Assembly: GCA_963585895.1 (NCBI GenBank)
Contig: OY757934.1
Span: forward strand, 49,417,233-49,481,232
Origin: Sepioteuthis lessoniana
Taxonomy: Eukaryota; Mollusca; Cephalopoda; Myopsida; Loliginidae
Direction of reading: 5' to 3'
DNA: 64,000 nucleotides
Both the position numbers and the translations under genes were made by a program. This document shows positions 10,401 through 21,635 of this stretch, piece by piece. The notes under the pieces were generated by a model. That model was given only the letters and a program-made list of their open reading frames with translations, was not told the DNA's origin and did not search any database. The first letter of the stretch is position 1. Each line of letters starts with the position of its first letter.

Positions 10401-11249
10401 GCCGCCCAGTTTGAACCCTGAATGAAATTTCATTCTCTACACAACAGTCGGAATGGTTGCGCGTTCACAATTCGAAATATTTTCAAAGGCACAGTTTCCT
10501 TCGTCTACCTTAATATTAAAAACGTTTTGTGAGTCTTATAGGCACAAAAAAAACTGATGTTTCCCAAAACGATAAGCCGTGGGGACGAATGTTCTGAACA
10601 GGATAAGTTGATTCCTTCTCCTGAAGAACAATCATGCCAGTTGATTTGATATGAACAGTTTAATAACGGTATTTTAAGATAAATACAATCAACCATCAAA
10701 TAGCATCTATACTCATACAAAATAGAATACTACATCGGGACTAGCTATATAAGTGTCAGTCTTAAGTTAACTTGAGAAATGCTGAAGCCATTCAATGATG
10801 AGTGCGTTGGTATGTGGGAGTTTTCTCTCGGCTGACTGCTTTCGAAATTGCATGTGTACTTTGCCCCTCTCAGCTCGAATCAATTCGTTCTCTTCGTAAC
10901 CCAAACACCAACTAACTCGTGATGGAAAATAACTGTATGTTATATGCACATCTTTTCATTATCCAAAACTATTCCCACCCTGAAAATACATCCTGAATCA
11001 GCTATTGTTCAAATCAAATTCAAGGATCATTTCTTCTACACTTACTAAGTCAAGACAATATTTCAATATCGTCAGCTAATATGGCTGTCACAACTTGTCA
11101 GCAATTTGAGGTCACCCCAGTCTTATCAACAAACAACCTGTTCTCTAAGAAAACGACAAAAATCTGATTTTCCACATTAACCCAATCCAGACAGCTGTGA
11201 AGAAAATTATAACTACGATATTCTCACAATCAAGTTTACTCTGTTACAT
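10401..11249. other. No recognisable gene or repeat
   Basis: Two short minus-strand open frames (10505-10720, 10767-10949) show no known motif. I can say nothing more specific. Confidence 0.45.
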
Positions 11250-11396
11250 TACAAACAGTTGATTGTCACACATAGGTAGGATTCTAATTGGTACTACCAG
11301 TCCAGGTCAGAGTGGAGCTTGGGAGTAATGCCAATGAAAGGAGTATTCTATATTTTCAGATCTCCAGGACTGGAACTTCACCACCGGATGCGGGGA
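11250..11396 (-). repeat. Family G head-side fragment
   Basis: 'taggtaggattctaattgg', 'ccagtccaggtcagagtgg' and 'ctccaggactggaacttcac' match the middle-to-head part of family G. It abuts the LINE F remnant at 11397. Confidence 0.65.
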
Positions 11397-13060
11397 AGTC
11401 GTTCAAAATTGCACGTTTCATTCTCGTATAGTTTCCAAGTAGTTTTCTTTTCAATGCACATTGTTAGCGTTCATGTGGTACATCTATATAATGGTATTGA
11501 CCCTGTTACAGCTTGGAAGAAATCAAGTTGGTTGGTTGGATTTTATGGCATATCAACCTTTGCAGGTTATTTAACAACAAATCTATCTTTATGCAAATAG
11601 TTAGTCTTATTTCAAACAATTCAGTTTAGCATGAGTAAACAATTTAATTGTAAAAAAAATTTCTATTTCAAGCTATCCAGTTTATTCAAACAGTTCTAAT
11701 TCAGCAAAGTCAGTTTAGTATAAATATAGATTTTGTTTACACGCAGTTAAATGTCAAAACAATTTATATTAAACAATTTACTTTAGTGTAAGTACAGTTT
11801 CAATGTCAAAAACGGTTCGATTTCAAACAATTCAGTTTAGCATAAGCCTGCTGTTTAAATGTAAGTACAGTTTAATTGTGAAAACATTTCTATTTCAAGT
11901 TATTCATTTTAACCAAACAGTTCTAATTCAAACAATTCAGTTTAGCATAAGTATGCTGTTAGTTCTATTTAACCCATAGATAGGGCCATATCAGGTGCTA
12001 CCATTACGGGCCAGAGTGGACCTGCGAGAAATGGCAATGAAGGGGTGCTCAGCATTCCCCAAAGCCCCTGCATCAGATTGTTTAGTATCATATCCAGGAC
12101 ACTCATTGTGTGTGTGTGTGAGGTCTTACTCCTCTGCAGAGGTGCAGTCGGTGTATTTTATATCTCCAGCTGACTGGGCAATGAAGAAATCAGGTTTTAT
12201 TTTAAAGAATAGATCAGATTTGTATATGATCGACAACCCGTCGATAGCATTTCACGCCTTCACTAGGTGAATGTTGATATCACTTTCAGTTGATGAGATG
12301 TGACTGTAGAAGTTTGAGAACTGGTCAACTAATTTCGAAGGACCGATACTTAGAGTGGACATGTTTAAAACAAATGAAATCTGTTATATTTACGTTCACG
12401 TTGATAGCAATACCTTCTGGGACTTGCTCTTGGTTTTGCAGTTCGGAATCAGCTTGGAATGATATATTTTTATGAAGCCCTACATCATCGGCGTAGTTTG
12501 CGTCCATGATAGTTTCTGCGGGATATCGTCTGCTTCTTGCCTTTTTTTTTTTTAGTTCAAAACAATTTTCTGTTATTAGATTTATTAACGTTCGGAGTAT
12601 TTAGTCTTGGCAAATTATTAACATCAATGTCGCGAATGGATCTCCTTACAAAACTCCAGAGATAATATGGAAGAAGTCGGTGTCAAATCAGATAAGCGAA
12701 ATATTGCTTTAGTTTTTTTTAAGCATCACTATCACGATAACAGTTTCTTTAAAAAAAAACATAAACGGAAATTATTAGCTCCATCTTTCCTTTGTGTATG
12801 GAATCGAATACAACCGAGAATTAAATAAACAGTAGTGTTGCTTCGATAATTTTTGAACGTACTCCTTTGATGATCCAACGGATTGTCAATATCTATGAAA
12901 TTGTTGATCAATTCTTTTGAAAGTCATTCTGATTTTTTCTTAGAATTTTCTCGATTTCTGGTTGAATATGTTTAAGAAGCAGAGCGCTATAAACCTCACA
13001 GTTCAAAGCGGTACTTATCCACTTCTTGTTCATAAATATATAATCTAGTAGTGCTTTAGA
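11397..13060 (-). pseudogene. LINE F reverse-transcriptase remnant, split by family G
   Basis: The minus strand, read from about 13050, gives degraded reverse transcriptase. A segment like HRLLPYYLWS is followed by KKARSRRYPAETIMDANYAD and then DVGLHKN; the YADD motif is the RT catalytic box. Further on are STESDINI and, beyond the G insertion, FFQAVTGSIPLYRCTT and EKKTTWKLYENETC. Stops and frameshifts are frequent. The continuous part is 12193-13060, and the rest is 11397-11515. Confidence 0.8.
11526..12182 (-). mobile_element. Family G, full length, 10 bp TSD
   Basis: A complete 657 bp copy inserted in LINE F, with GAAGAAATCA at 11516-11525 and 12183-12192. The TSD fixes both ends of the family: the (AACC)n-tail side starts AGTTGGTTGGTTGG and the head ends CAGCTGACTGGGCAAT. 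It contains five or so body subrepeats built on 'caattcagtttagcataag'. This shows that G moves as one unit, in the manner of a LINE-driven retroposon. Confidence 0.85.
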
Positions 13061-13384
13061 GTTATTTAAGGTGTAAGTCCATAGTTTTCTATTCCTTTGT
13101 TAAGATTTATTTTTGCCGTAAGAGCCTGTTTTCAAGAGAAAATTCTACTAGATATTCTCCATTTCTCTTTGGTGAGTTGAATTATAAAAAATTATAAGTT
13201 CCGCCTTAGTCTATTTGAGCATTCATGTCTCCACAATTTATAAGAACGTTGTTTGGAAATATATCCAGGAAAGGAAGATAGAAAATAATAGAGGTTGTTG
13301 ATATCTGTCTAATCATTGGCAATGGAGGGACTTTTGCAAGAAACGATTGTTTTAAAGAGGTTGATGGCAACTCTTGCACAACAA
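13061..13384. other. No recognisable gene
   Basis: AT-rich; may be further decayed LINE F sequence, but I cannot read it. Confidence 0.4.
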
Positions 13385-13895
13385 TCGCCCTTCTATAAAT
13401 AAGGGGAATATTTTGAAAAAAGCAGAATAATTTTTTCTATAAGTGTAAACACTGCATTGTTTGGAGTCGGTTTATTACAAAAATTATTTCAATCTTTGAA
13501 AAATATTTGTTTTGAGGCTATTCAAAATGTCTGCAAATTAAACAAGAGTCCTCCAGGCTTGAATAGAGGTCTGTCATTAATTTTTGGGTGGCTAAGAAGT
13601 GCAAACAATGAAAAATTTATGTGTGATGTTCACTGAAAAGAATGTTTTAGTAAAGAAATAAAAATGCTTAAAACGTTTTTTTTCCTCTCCGAGCCTGAGT
13701 CAAATGGAGTAGAAACAAACTGCCTTTCTGGTTAATAAAACGTTCCAGAAATAGTGGTCAGTAAAGAAGGTCATGCCGACAGTCTTTTGGAACATGAAAG
13801 GATCCATTACTAATGATTTTCTTGAAAAAAGTTGCACAGTAAAAGGTGTAAACAGTTGATATCTCTTAAAGTAAAATTCACCTTATTTATTGAAT
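13385..13895 (+). pseudogene. Mariner (lineage 2), internally deleted
   Basis: N-terminal residues RSVINFWVAKKCKQ appear near 13568. At 13761-13859 an in-frame DDE segment reads VKKVMPTVFWNMKGSITNDF and then LEK... to a stop. Mariners have a catalytic Asp in the FWDMKG position, and here it is Asn. The frame then runs on as NSPYLLNE through the terminal sequence aattcaccttatttattgaa. The region between the two domains is deleted. Confidence 0.8.
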
Positions 13896-13915
13896 GAACC
13901 TCGCATGCACGCATG

Positions 13916-13916
<1 letters not shown>

Positions 13917-13997
<81 letters not shown>
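13917..13997. repeat. (AC)n-(AT)n microsatellite at mariner end
   Basis: About 14 AC then about 26 AT repeats directly follow the mariner remnant. They create the Tyr-Ile and Cys-Val artefact frames on both strands. Confidence 0.95.
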
Positions 13998-13999
<2 letters not shown>

Positions 14000-15070
14000 G
14001 CTTTTAATGCTTCGAATAGGGATGACGAGTCAGAAAAAAACCCATTGAACAGTTCCTTAAATGGCAAGATCAGCAATATCAGAATAAGAATCTTCAACTC
14101 TCGACTATTTCTTTCTTGATAATGACCAAAGTTCTTGGAATTCGCATAACTATGGACATTATTAGCTTTGGAAAGTTCTTACAGAATTTTATTCTTGCAA
14201 TGAATGAAACATCAAATTGGAAAACAATGGAAAAGCAATATATATCTCGTATATTTATATATATCCTTTGAGATTCCACTCGCTCAGTCGACTCTGTCTA
14301 ATAAATATTTACTTAGTCGATTAAAGTTATACTTCTAATCGCCCGGCAGTCGATCAAAAATCGCTATGAAACGTGTCTCTTCAATTATAGAAAAAGGGAA
14401 ACTGACTCTTTATAACCCAAAAGTATGGCCTTAAAGATTCGTAAGTTACTTAGAATGACCTACAATGAGATTAGTGAATTTTTTGTCTTGTGCCTGCTGC
14501 CTGACAACCGTCGAAATGTCTGGTTAAAGAAAAGGGAGTCGCATCCCCAAAATATACCGCAATCATCAAAAGAAGATCTGACAAATGGAATTTAGAATAA
14601 CCAGCCCCTCCCCACTCTCTCTTTTACATCCGGTCATTGTAAACATTCGTTTAATTAACGCTTCTACTGTGGAAACAAAATGTCCCTATTGTTCTGATTA
14701 AAAACGATCACAGATTTTTAGAAATTGTTTTGGAATAAATTATCCTTGACTCAAAATCTATATTCGCTTCCCGCTTTCGAAAAGTAAAAACGAACATTTG
14801 AAAGAAAGGAAAAAAAACACATATTTCTGTCAACCACACACCGAAAAACAAATAATACAATTAAGTAATGTTCATATTTTCTTTTATTTCTTACTTCCCT
14901 TCGACCCTGGTAGACGGATATATGAGGTTTGGAAATTTAGCTCAGACAGGTTCATCTTCCCGTGCAAATCACCCTCTACCCCAGATGTTTTGACTGCAAT
15001 CGATTTAAAAGGTTAAAATAGCCATCGGGGATTATTCTTAAATAATCTAATGCGTATTTTGGTAACAATG
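13998..15070. other. No recognisable gene or repeat
   Basis: About 1 kb of moderately AT-rich DNA. Short open frames (for example 14798-15016 and 14094-14279) carry no motif I know. Confidence 0.45.
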
Positions 15071-15134
15071 AAGTAGAAAAACTTATTTCCAATTTGTCCA
15101 CTCCTTTTCAAAATGCCTCGTAGCAGAAAGAAAC

Positions 15135-15370
15135 GGGGGTGTCCTCGTGGTGTAATGGTTAAGCGATGGACTGTAGAATCGCAGTAAGCGAGTTCATACT
15201 CCAGACGCGCAATTACGTTCACTTTCGGGCAAATACCCTTGGGAAAGGTATAAACCCCCTTATCCTCCGAGCTATGGGTTAAATAGTACCACTACTGTTC
15301 TTCTTGGAGAATAGCTTTGGCATTAAATAACCTACAAAGGTTGATATGCCATTAAACAAAGAAACCAAAC
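15135..15370 (+). mobile_element. SINE A, full length, 11 bp TSD
   Basis: A 236 bp copy in family P with CAGAAAGAAAC at 15124-15134 and 15371-15381. Its A box is TGGTGTAATGG and its B box region GAGTTCATACTCC. The tail is GGCATTAAATAACCTACAAA, then GGTTGATATGCCATTAAAC and AAACCAAAC. Confidence 0.9.
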
Positions 15371-15847
15371 CAGAAAGAAACTTGTAATTTTTGTTTGGAG
15401 CGTAATTTAATTTGACCGTTAGAGTCGCCGAACATTTTCACCCAATCAGGATGACCTGTCCTATTCAGCCCGAACCATTTTTCCTAGCAGCACCAAAAAT
15501 CGAAGAAAGCCCGCGAAACTCTCTCTCCCTCATAAATCATCAATGGGAACGGACGTCTTATCGTCTGCTCCTGAATAGCAGTAGCAGCATTATACACTAT
15601 GAGGAGAGCCATCTAGTTTATGGACCCCTTGGGTCTATTCTTCTAGACCAAGGGATCCTAGTTAAAAACAAATTAGATGATACACTCTAACAACTTCCTA
15701 CCTTCTTTCCTTAATACGAGACTCGCAGCATACCAGCGTAATCCCCTTTACTTCATGCTGCCATTAAAGCCTTGATTTAAAACCGAACGACGTCTTCGTT
15801 CTTCTCCACCACTTTATTTTCCATCGACATTTAGCGAGGGGATAACA

Positions 15848-15947
15848 ACCAACGAAATACCAACGCTACCAACGAAATACCAACGCAACCAGTGTAATAC
15901 CAACACAACCAACGTAATACCAACGCAACCAATGTAATACAAACAAA
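15848..15947. repeat. 20 bp minisatellite, five units
   Basis: Five exact-length units of the type ACCAACGAAATACCAACGCA. The inverted family P copy at 43.1 kb has only about two units, so the array has changed length since the copies separated. Confidence 0.85.
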
Positions 15948-16073
15948 ATCAACTTAAACCTTAAACCAAAAACCCAATAATAATAATAATATCCTCATCG
16001 CTATAAATGGCGACTTCCAACTTGTGAGAACACGCAACCACATATAAAAACAAGTTAAATATCCCACTACAAA

Positions 16074-16448
16074 ATGGAAATTAAATATCAAGACACAATA
16101 TATCCTCCTACAGCCTCTTCTGTACTCGGAGAAATAATTAATGAGTGGTTGTTATTAAAACTTAAAATGTCTGATGCAAATTTCAGGGTGGAAAATTTGA
16201 AAGAAATTTCTTGGGAGAAAATAAACCTGACGTGGTCAGTTGAGTTGCCAAATCTCCTTAATTTTGTTGATTTGATTCTCTCTCTTTCTTCCTCAACAGC
16301 GGAATGTGAAAGAAGTCATTTTCAAAGATCTCTGTTAAATTTCAAGACGTTGGATGATTTGATGATGATTCATATGAATTCAAAGGAATATTCATCATTC
16401 GACCCAGCACCAACAATAGACGTTTGGTTTACCAAAAAGCAACGGTAG
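16074..16448 (+). pseudogene. hAT transposase C-terminal (dimerisation) fragment
   Basis: A 124-codon open frame. Residues near the middle read LLNFVDLILSLSSSTAECER, followed by SHFQRSLLNFKTLDDLMMIH and a C-terminal DPAPTIDVWFTKKQR. The 'SSSTAECERSFS' type motif marks the hAT C-terminal dimerisation domain and its relatives such as ZNF862-like proteins. The DDE core and zinc finger are absent upstream. It may be a relic or a terminal exon of a domesticated gene; a relic is more likely because no other exon is visible. Confidence 0.75.
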
Positions 16449-16775
16449 ATTAAAAAAAAAGGAATATGAAAATCTAGAAAATATGACACAAAGCGAACGT
16501 GAAACTGATTAGGAGAATAAATCTAATTTCAACGATTCTTTATCGTTAACACAATCTACTGAATAAATTTTATAACTTTACTCATGCATGCCAAATTTTC
16601 GCCTTCAGTTTTATTTCTCAATTAATAAAGATTAGAAAATTTAGAAAAGAAATATTTGAATTTACACAGATATTTACGTGTCAGATTATTTTGAAATAAA
16701 ACTTTTCTTTGGAAATTATTGTTGGATTATAACGCTTAGCTTTGTTCATTGGAAGTGATTATTCATATTTAATTA
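16449..16775. other. AT-rich, nothing recognised
   Basis: AT-rich sequence downstream of the hAT fragment. I see no terminal inverted repeat that would close the element. Confidence 0.45.
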
Positions 16776-16779
16776 TTAT

Positions 16780-17391
16780 TGTTGTATAGTCATATGCAGA
16801 TTCATGCAGAACACAACGACACAATGAAGACGACGAGCGATACAGTTCTTCTAGAAAAATATACCTCTCACTTTATTTGAAAGGGTTCGAAAAGTTTACT
16901 CAAGGTTTTACTGTGAGAGGGAGTTGGAGACCGAACAGAACAGCAACATATTGCCCTCCCCAGCCCCTCCGGACATAGCCATGTGTCGTTCTCGTTCTCC
17001 TGGACTGCTCAACCGGATGCCCGGAGGCCCAGCTTTCTGCTGAGTGCTGGCTTCCTCTACCGCATCTTGTCATTAACGGGTCCGGTCTCCAAACTAACTG
17101 ACTTCCTGTCTTCACCGAGTTATATAATAGTTCAATCGCCCACTCAATATCTCCCCATAACTGGCCATCGGAATGTGTCACTTCCGCTGTCCTTGGAATG
17201 GCATGTTTGATTCTCATCGAGCGGAAATAACTGTCTTGCAGGTCACAGGTCACTCTCTTCTGGTGCATCAGTCTGACTGTACTGTAGGATTTTACCTTGT
17301 CCCATATTGTCAGCGCCTACGCCAATGTAATATGCAACTTCCACGTCTTTGGAATGGCATGTCTGGCCGGGTCGAAGGTCAATATACAACA
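16780..17391. mobile_element. Solo LTR, 612 bp
   Basis: It begins TGTTGTATA and ends TATACAACA, a perfect 9 bp inverted terminal pair, and is flanked by TTAT at 16776-16779 and 17392-17395. No primer-binding site, gag or pol is attached, as expected for a solo LTR. The reverse strand carries an AAATAAAG signal near 16870, hinting at minus orientation. Three overlapping open frames here have no known domain. Confidence 0.8.
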
Positions 17392-18035
17392 TTATCTCAA
17401 TCATCTTAATATCAGTTCATCTATAACATATTTGTTACAAACATATGCGAATGATTAGTATTTAAAGCACTTTCTTAATTTTATCTGCGAATATATAGCT
17501 TTAGTAAAATCAGAAAACCACCTCAGATTTGATCTTGCAAGTCAGATTTCTTCCAGCACGCCTCGGAACTATTGCTAACTGCTACTTTTGTACTGAGTAC
17601 GCCCCAGAACGCCTGGACTTGTAAAATTATTGACTTCTATTGACTGAAAATGGAGTCGGTGGAGTAAAATGATTTTGGGTGAGTAAATTTTCCCTCGGTC
17701 TCGACCGCCGGTCGACTGATTTCTTTTTCAAATCTCAAAGGCTATATAAATATATGTATATATATATATATATACTATATATATTTATATGTGTGTACGA
17801 GAAAAATTATTTACTCCTATATGAGTGTGTGTAGATATAGGCCTATGTATGTACGTACGTGCGTATGTATATATATGCATGCGTTTATACACATTTCTAG
17901 AACTATATAATGTATCTGCGTACACACCTGTGTACACATGCACATTACAGTCACGTGGTGTCGATTGTTTGACCAGAGAACTCTGTACAAATATACACCT
18001 GTAAACAGAGCAACACACCTGTTGACTGAATCTAG
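17392..18035. other. No gene; TA-rich tract near 17750
   Basis: AT-rich sequence with a short (TA)n at about 17750-17773 and Tyr-Ile-Val type minus-strand frames that are artefacts of TATG/TACG repeats. Confidence 0.45.
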
Positions 18036-18364
18036 GTCACAGAGAGAGAGAGTGGGGGGGGGGAATACGCGGATACAGTGAGAAAAATGGTGAGACGGAT
18101 TGTATGGGAGAGACGGATCGGGAGAGATAGAATTGGAGAAGGAAGGAGAGACGAAAATATAGAAAACGAAAAAGATAAATAAGAAGAATCTTTGAATTGC
18201 ATGTAAAGAAAGGGAAAAGTAATCTAAAATCAGGGGTAAATAGACGGAGAAAAGGTTGAAAAAAGAGAAGAAAAAAGTGCACAAAATAGAGATAAAACTA
18301 AAGAAGAAGAAGAAGAAGAAGAAGAAGAAGAAGAAGAAGAAGGAGGAGGAGGAGGAGGAGGAGA
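18036..18364. repeat. Purine-rich tract ending in (AAG)n-(AGG)n
   Basis: About 330 bp of GA-rich strand asymmetry culminates in (AAG)n and (AGG)n at 18300-18362. The 184-codon minus frame (mostly Ser and Phe) is low-complexity translation, not a gene. Confidence 0.85.
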
Positions 18365-18504
18365 AAGACAAAATTAGAATAATGATTTAAAGAACGTAAA
18401 ACAATATGGTGATTGAAGATCATACAGAAAAGACAATAAGAAAGAGAAAAATAAGAATAAGTGTGTTTCTAAAAGAGAGAGGTAGTAAATATGTGTATTA
18501 GAAG

Positions 18505-18745
18505 AATGCTAGGCTACTTACCTCCCATCTTAAAAACCATCCAACTGAGATGAACAAGGCTGTTGGTGAAGTGTGGACGAACCGACAAATGACATCTTCG
18601 TTTGGACTCCAACACATGAATACACCAGTGTCGACTGACCAGCAAAAACTTACATTCCTCACTTCTATGCGGATACTGGATGCCGTTCAGGAGACTTCCC
18701 AAGAGTTGGCGAAAGAGGATATATCAGCAAGGCTTGAAAAAATTT
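18505..18745 (+). pseudogene. LINE F C-terminal fragment, frameshifted
   Basis: Across frames one can read WTPTHEYTSVD, PAKTYI and YADTGCRSGDFPR, matching the LINE F carboxyl end. The apparent 67-codon protein at 18550-18753 is an out-of-phase frame. Confidence 0.7.
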
Positions 18746-18760
18746 TCCATTAACTTAAAT

Positions 18761-18992
18761 TCTTAATTTCATGGAATATCAACCTTCTTTGTATTATTTA
18801 ACTTCAAAGTTATTCGCCTAGAAAAACAGTCGATGTCCTATTTAACCAATAGCTGGACGGATAATGGGGGTTCATAACTTTCCCCAGAGTATTTGTTCGA
18901 GAGTGAACGTAATAGCGTGACAGGAGTTCGAACACGTTTACAAAGGGTCCGCAATCCCTTGCTTTAACCATTACACCACGAGGACACTCCCA
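18761..18992 (-). mobile_element. SINE A
   Basis: Tail-first in plus orientation (GGAATATCAACCTTC), then 'gagagtgaacgtaatagcg', 'gagttcgaac', 'taaccattacaccacgagg' and ACACTCCC. The head and tRNA boxes are recognisable. Confidence 0.8.
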
Positions 18993-19259
18993 CTTTAACC
19001 TGGTGTGCTGATGGAATATTGTAGTTTGTGTGTGTAAAGATAAACTAAAGTGAAGAGACAAATAGAAATATATCTTCAGGGCTATTTTTTTTTTTATTGT
19101 TCTTAACTAAATTCGAACTTAGGTCATTGTCAGGAAAAAAAGAGTTTTTATGGAAAAATGTTTTCTTATAAAGTTTTATTAAATGATTTTTTAAAGGAAT
19201 TGATATGATAAAGAAGAAACGACGAAAAATACACTGCTGACGTAGCAGAGAGAAGGGGA

Positions 19260-20150
19260 GGTAGAGAAGGAGAGAGAGAAAGACAGACAGAGATAAAGAC
19301 AGACACAGACAGACAGACAGATGGACAAACAGACAGACAGACAGAAAACACAGAGACAGAGACAGACAGGCTGACAGATAGACAGAAGACATACATACAT
19401 ACAGACAGAAAGACTGACAGAAAACACACAGACAGACAGACAGATAGGCAGTAAATATATATGTAGACAGAAAACACAGAGACAGAGACAGACAGACTGA
19501 CAAATGGACAGAAGACATACATACATAGACATAAAGACAGACAGATTGACAGAAAACACAGTGACAGATTGACAGATGGACGGAGACAAAGCACGCAGAA
19601 GGACTGACAGAAAGAAAACACAGAGACACAGATAGACAGATAGACAGAGACAGAAAACATACAAAAAGACAGACATTAAGAAAACACAGACAGACAGACA
19701 GACAGATGAACAGAGACAGAAAATACACAGAAGGATAGACAGACAGACAGACAGATAGAAAACACAGAGACACAGACAGACATACAGCCAGACAGATGAA
19801 AAGAGACAGAAACACACGGAAGGTGAAATAGAAAAGACAGGCAGACAGACAGATAAATGAACAGAGACAGAAAACACTCAGAAGGATAAACAGACGGACA
19901 GAAAGAAAACACAGAAATACAGCCAGACAGCCAGACAGAAGGAAAGAGACGGAAACACACGGAAGAAAAGCAGAAAACAGAAATAGAAACAGACAGACAG
20001 ACAGACAGACAGAGACAGAAAACACACAGAAGTATCGACAGGCAGACAGAAAACACACCGACAGTCCGACGTCCAGACAAATAGACACACAGCTCAGAGT
20101 CAGAGAGATGGACAGATGGACGGAAAGAGAGAGATAGACAGACAGCAATA
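19260..20150. repeat. GACA-rich array with about 120 bp higher-order unit
   Basis: A strand-biased array of (CAGA)n with ACACAGAGA and CATACATACA spacers. A unit at about 19342 recurs at about 19462. The minus strand reads Ser-Val-Cys-Leu without stops in all three phases, giving overlapping open frames up to 369 codons. Openness in every phase and lack of other residues show these are not genes. Confidence 0.9.
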
Positions 20151-20245
20151 TCAAGAAATAAAAAAAGGGAAAAAAGAAAAAGAAAAAAGATTAATAAACC
20201 ATGAATCTGATTTCCTCAGCTGCGATCGTCACCTACGATTCATTA

Positions 20246-20247
<2 letters not shown>

Positions 20248-20292
<45 letters not shown>

Positions 20293-20461
20293 TCATTTCA
20301 TTTTTCCAGTTGAAAATATTTTTTCGGAAGAAGCACTTAACATCTGCTATATACGCCTTGATGGTGATTTAACAAAAACAACAACAACAACAACATCAAA
20401 TGAAACTTTAGATTGGCACATTATCATATATAAAAATATAACCACTCAATATTTTGTTTTT

Positions 20462-20492
<31 letters not shown>
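20248..20492. repeat. (TA)n microsatellites at 20248-20291 and 20464-20492
   Basis: Two TA tracts flank unremarkable sequence containing (ACA)n at about 20378-20395. Tyr-Ile frames here are artefacts. Confidence 0.9.
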
Positions 20493-20497
<5 letters not shown>

Positions 20498-20903
20498 AAA
20501 AGATAGATTTGTAAGGAATCTGACTGTATGATGGAAATTGGTGGAAAGATGGATAAATCTTAACTCAATGTTAGATGAGTGATATTTCGTTTGGCTCCAT
20601 TTCATCTTCATGAACCTCTTCAAGATATATATATATTATGCGAAACTCTTTTCTTCCTCGCTAGAATATTCCATTTCAAAGGGAGTCAGGCAAGTTGAAT
20701 AATGAGAAAATCCATAGTTATAATAACACATGGCATGCTTAGCGTCACTCGAAACAAGCAAACGTTATCGCTATATAAAAAAAAAAATCTTAATTAAAAT
20801 ATCCTCTCGTAAATACACGTAAATATTTTATTTCTTTTCTTTTTCTCTTCTTAAAAAATATTCTAATTGAAATTTTAAAATTTCAGTGAAATTTCAACAT
20901 GGC

Positions 20904-21053
20904 CGAACAAAAGCAGGACGACCAGCTCGAACATACATACATGAGCTATGTGAGGATTCGGGATGTAGCCCTGAAGACCTGCCAGAGGCGATGAACGATT
21001 GGGAGAAGTGGCGAGAGAGGGTCAGGGATATCCGAGCTAGCGGCACGACCTGA
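20904..21053 (+). pseudogene. LINE F ORF2 C-terminal 49 codons
   Basis: An intact carboxyl end: RTKAGRPARTYIHELCEDSG, then CSPEDLPEAMNDWEKWRERV and RDIRASGTT with a stop and (ATG)n tail. It is 5'-truncated. Compared with the 7.9 kb copy it carries Asn-Asp-Trp instead of Asn-Asp-Arg. Confidence 0.85.
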
Positions 21054-21635
21054 TGATGATGATGATGATTATCTTATGTAAATTCTATAAATATGATGAG
21101 ATTCGAGACATACGTGCAAGAAATATTGAAAGAGATATAAGAAAAAAGAATGAGAAGATACAGGAAAAGAAGGAAAGGTATTAGGTTATAGATAACACTA
21201 TGCGCAAAAAAAAATTTATTACGGGAGAGTATCGTTATTTTTTAATTGCTTATATTGTAAAAGTATAGACAACGGCCATTATTCCCTCCAAACGTTGCTT
21301 TTCTACCCTGGATAACACAATGTAAGACAAATCTTGTTCTTGAAGAATAGGTGTCATTTCTTAATTACTTATGTTATACAATTATAGAAAATGGCCATTA
21401 TTATCTTCAAACTTTGCTTTTCTGTTCTAGATAATACTATGAAAGATAAATTTTGTTCCTGAACAGAATGTATTATTTCCTAATAACTTACGTTGTAAAA
21501 GTATAGCAAATGGATATTATTCTCTTTAAACTTTTCTCTTGTACTCTGAATAATAAGATTTAAAAATCAATTAAAACAAACAAATTTGCACATTTTTATT
21601 TGCATAAAACAAAATTTACATGTATTCATACTAAA
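21054..21635. other. Imperfect tandem units, no gene
   Basis: Three diverged units of about 125 bp can be seen: 'aattacttatgttgtaaaagtatag' type starts at about 21240, 21365 and 21480, each followed by 'atggccattattctc' and 'ttctgttctagataat' equivalents. No coding signal. Confidence 0.6.

Larger units (their letters stand above)
15080..16010 (-). repeat. Family P dispersed repeat, LTR-like
   Basis: This matches 43049-43660 in the opposite orientation over about 600 bp (shared blocks include the gtcgccgaacattttcaccc and cgacgtcttcgttcttctcc segments) and partly 46060-46385. On the minus strand it carries an AATAAA-type signal after the 'gctaaatgtcgatgg' block. SINE A splits it. The open frame 15412-15690 is not conserved as protein. 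Confidence 0.65.

Noticed and set aside
17817-18371. 184-codon minus-strand frame
   Set aside because: Low-complexity translation of a purine-rich tract and (AAG)n/(AGG)n.
18550-18753. 67-codon frame that looks like an ordinary protein
   Set aside because: It is an out-of-phase reading of the LINE F carboxyl end; the correct phase gives WTPTHEY and DTGC motifs.
19045-20154. 369-codon open frame on the minus strand, possibly a membrane protein
   Set aside because: It is translation of a GACA/CAGA array; all three phases are open and residues are almost only Ser, Val, Cys, Leu and Phe.
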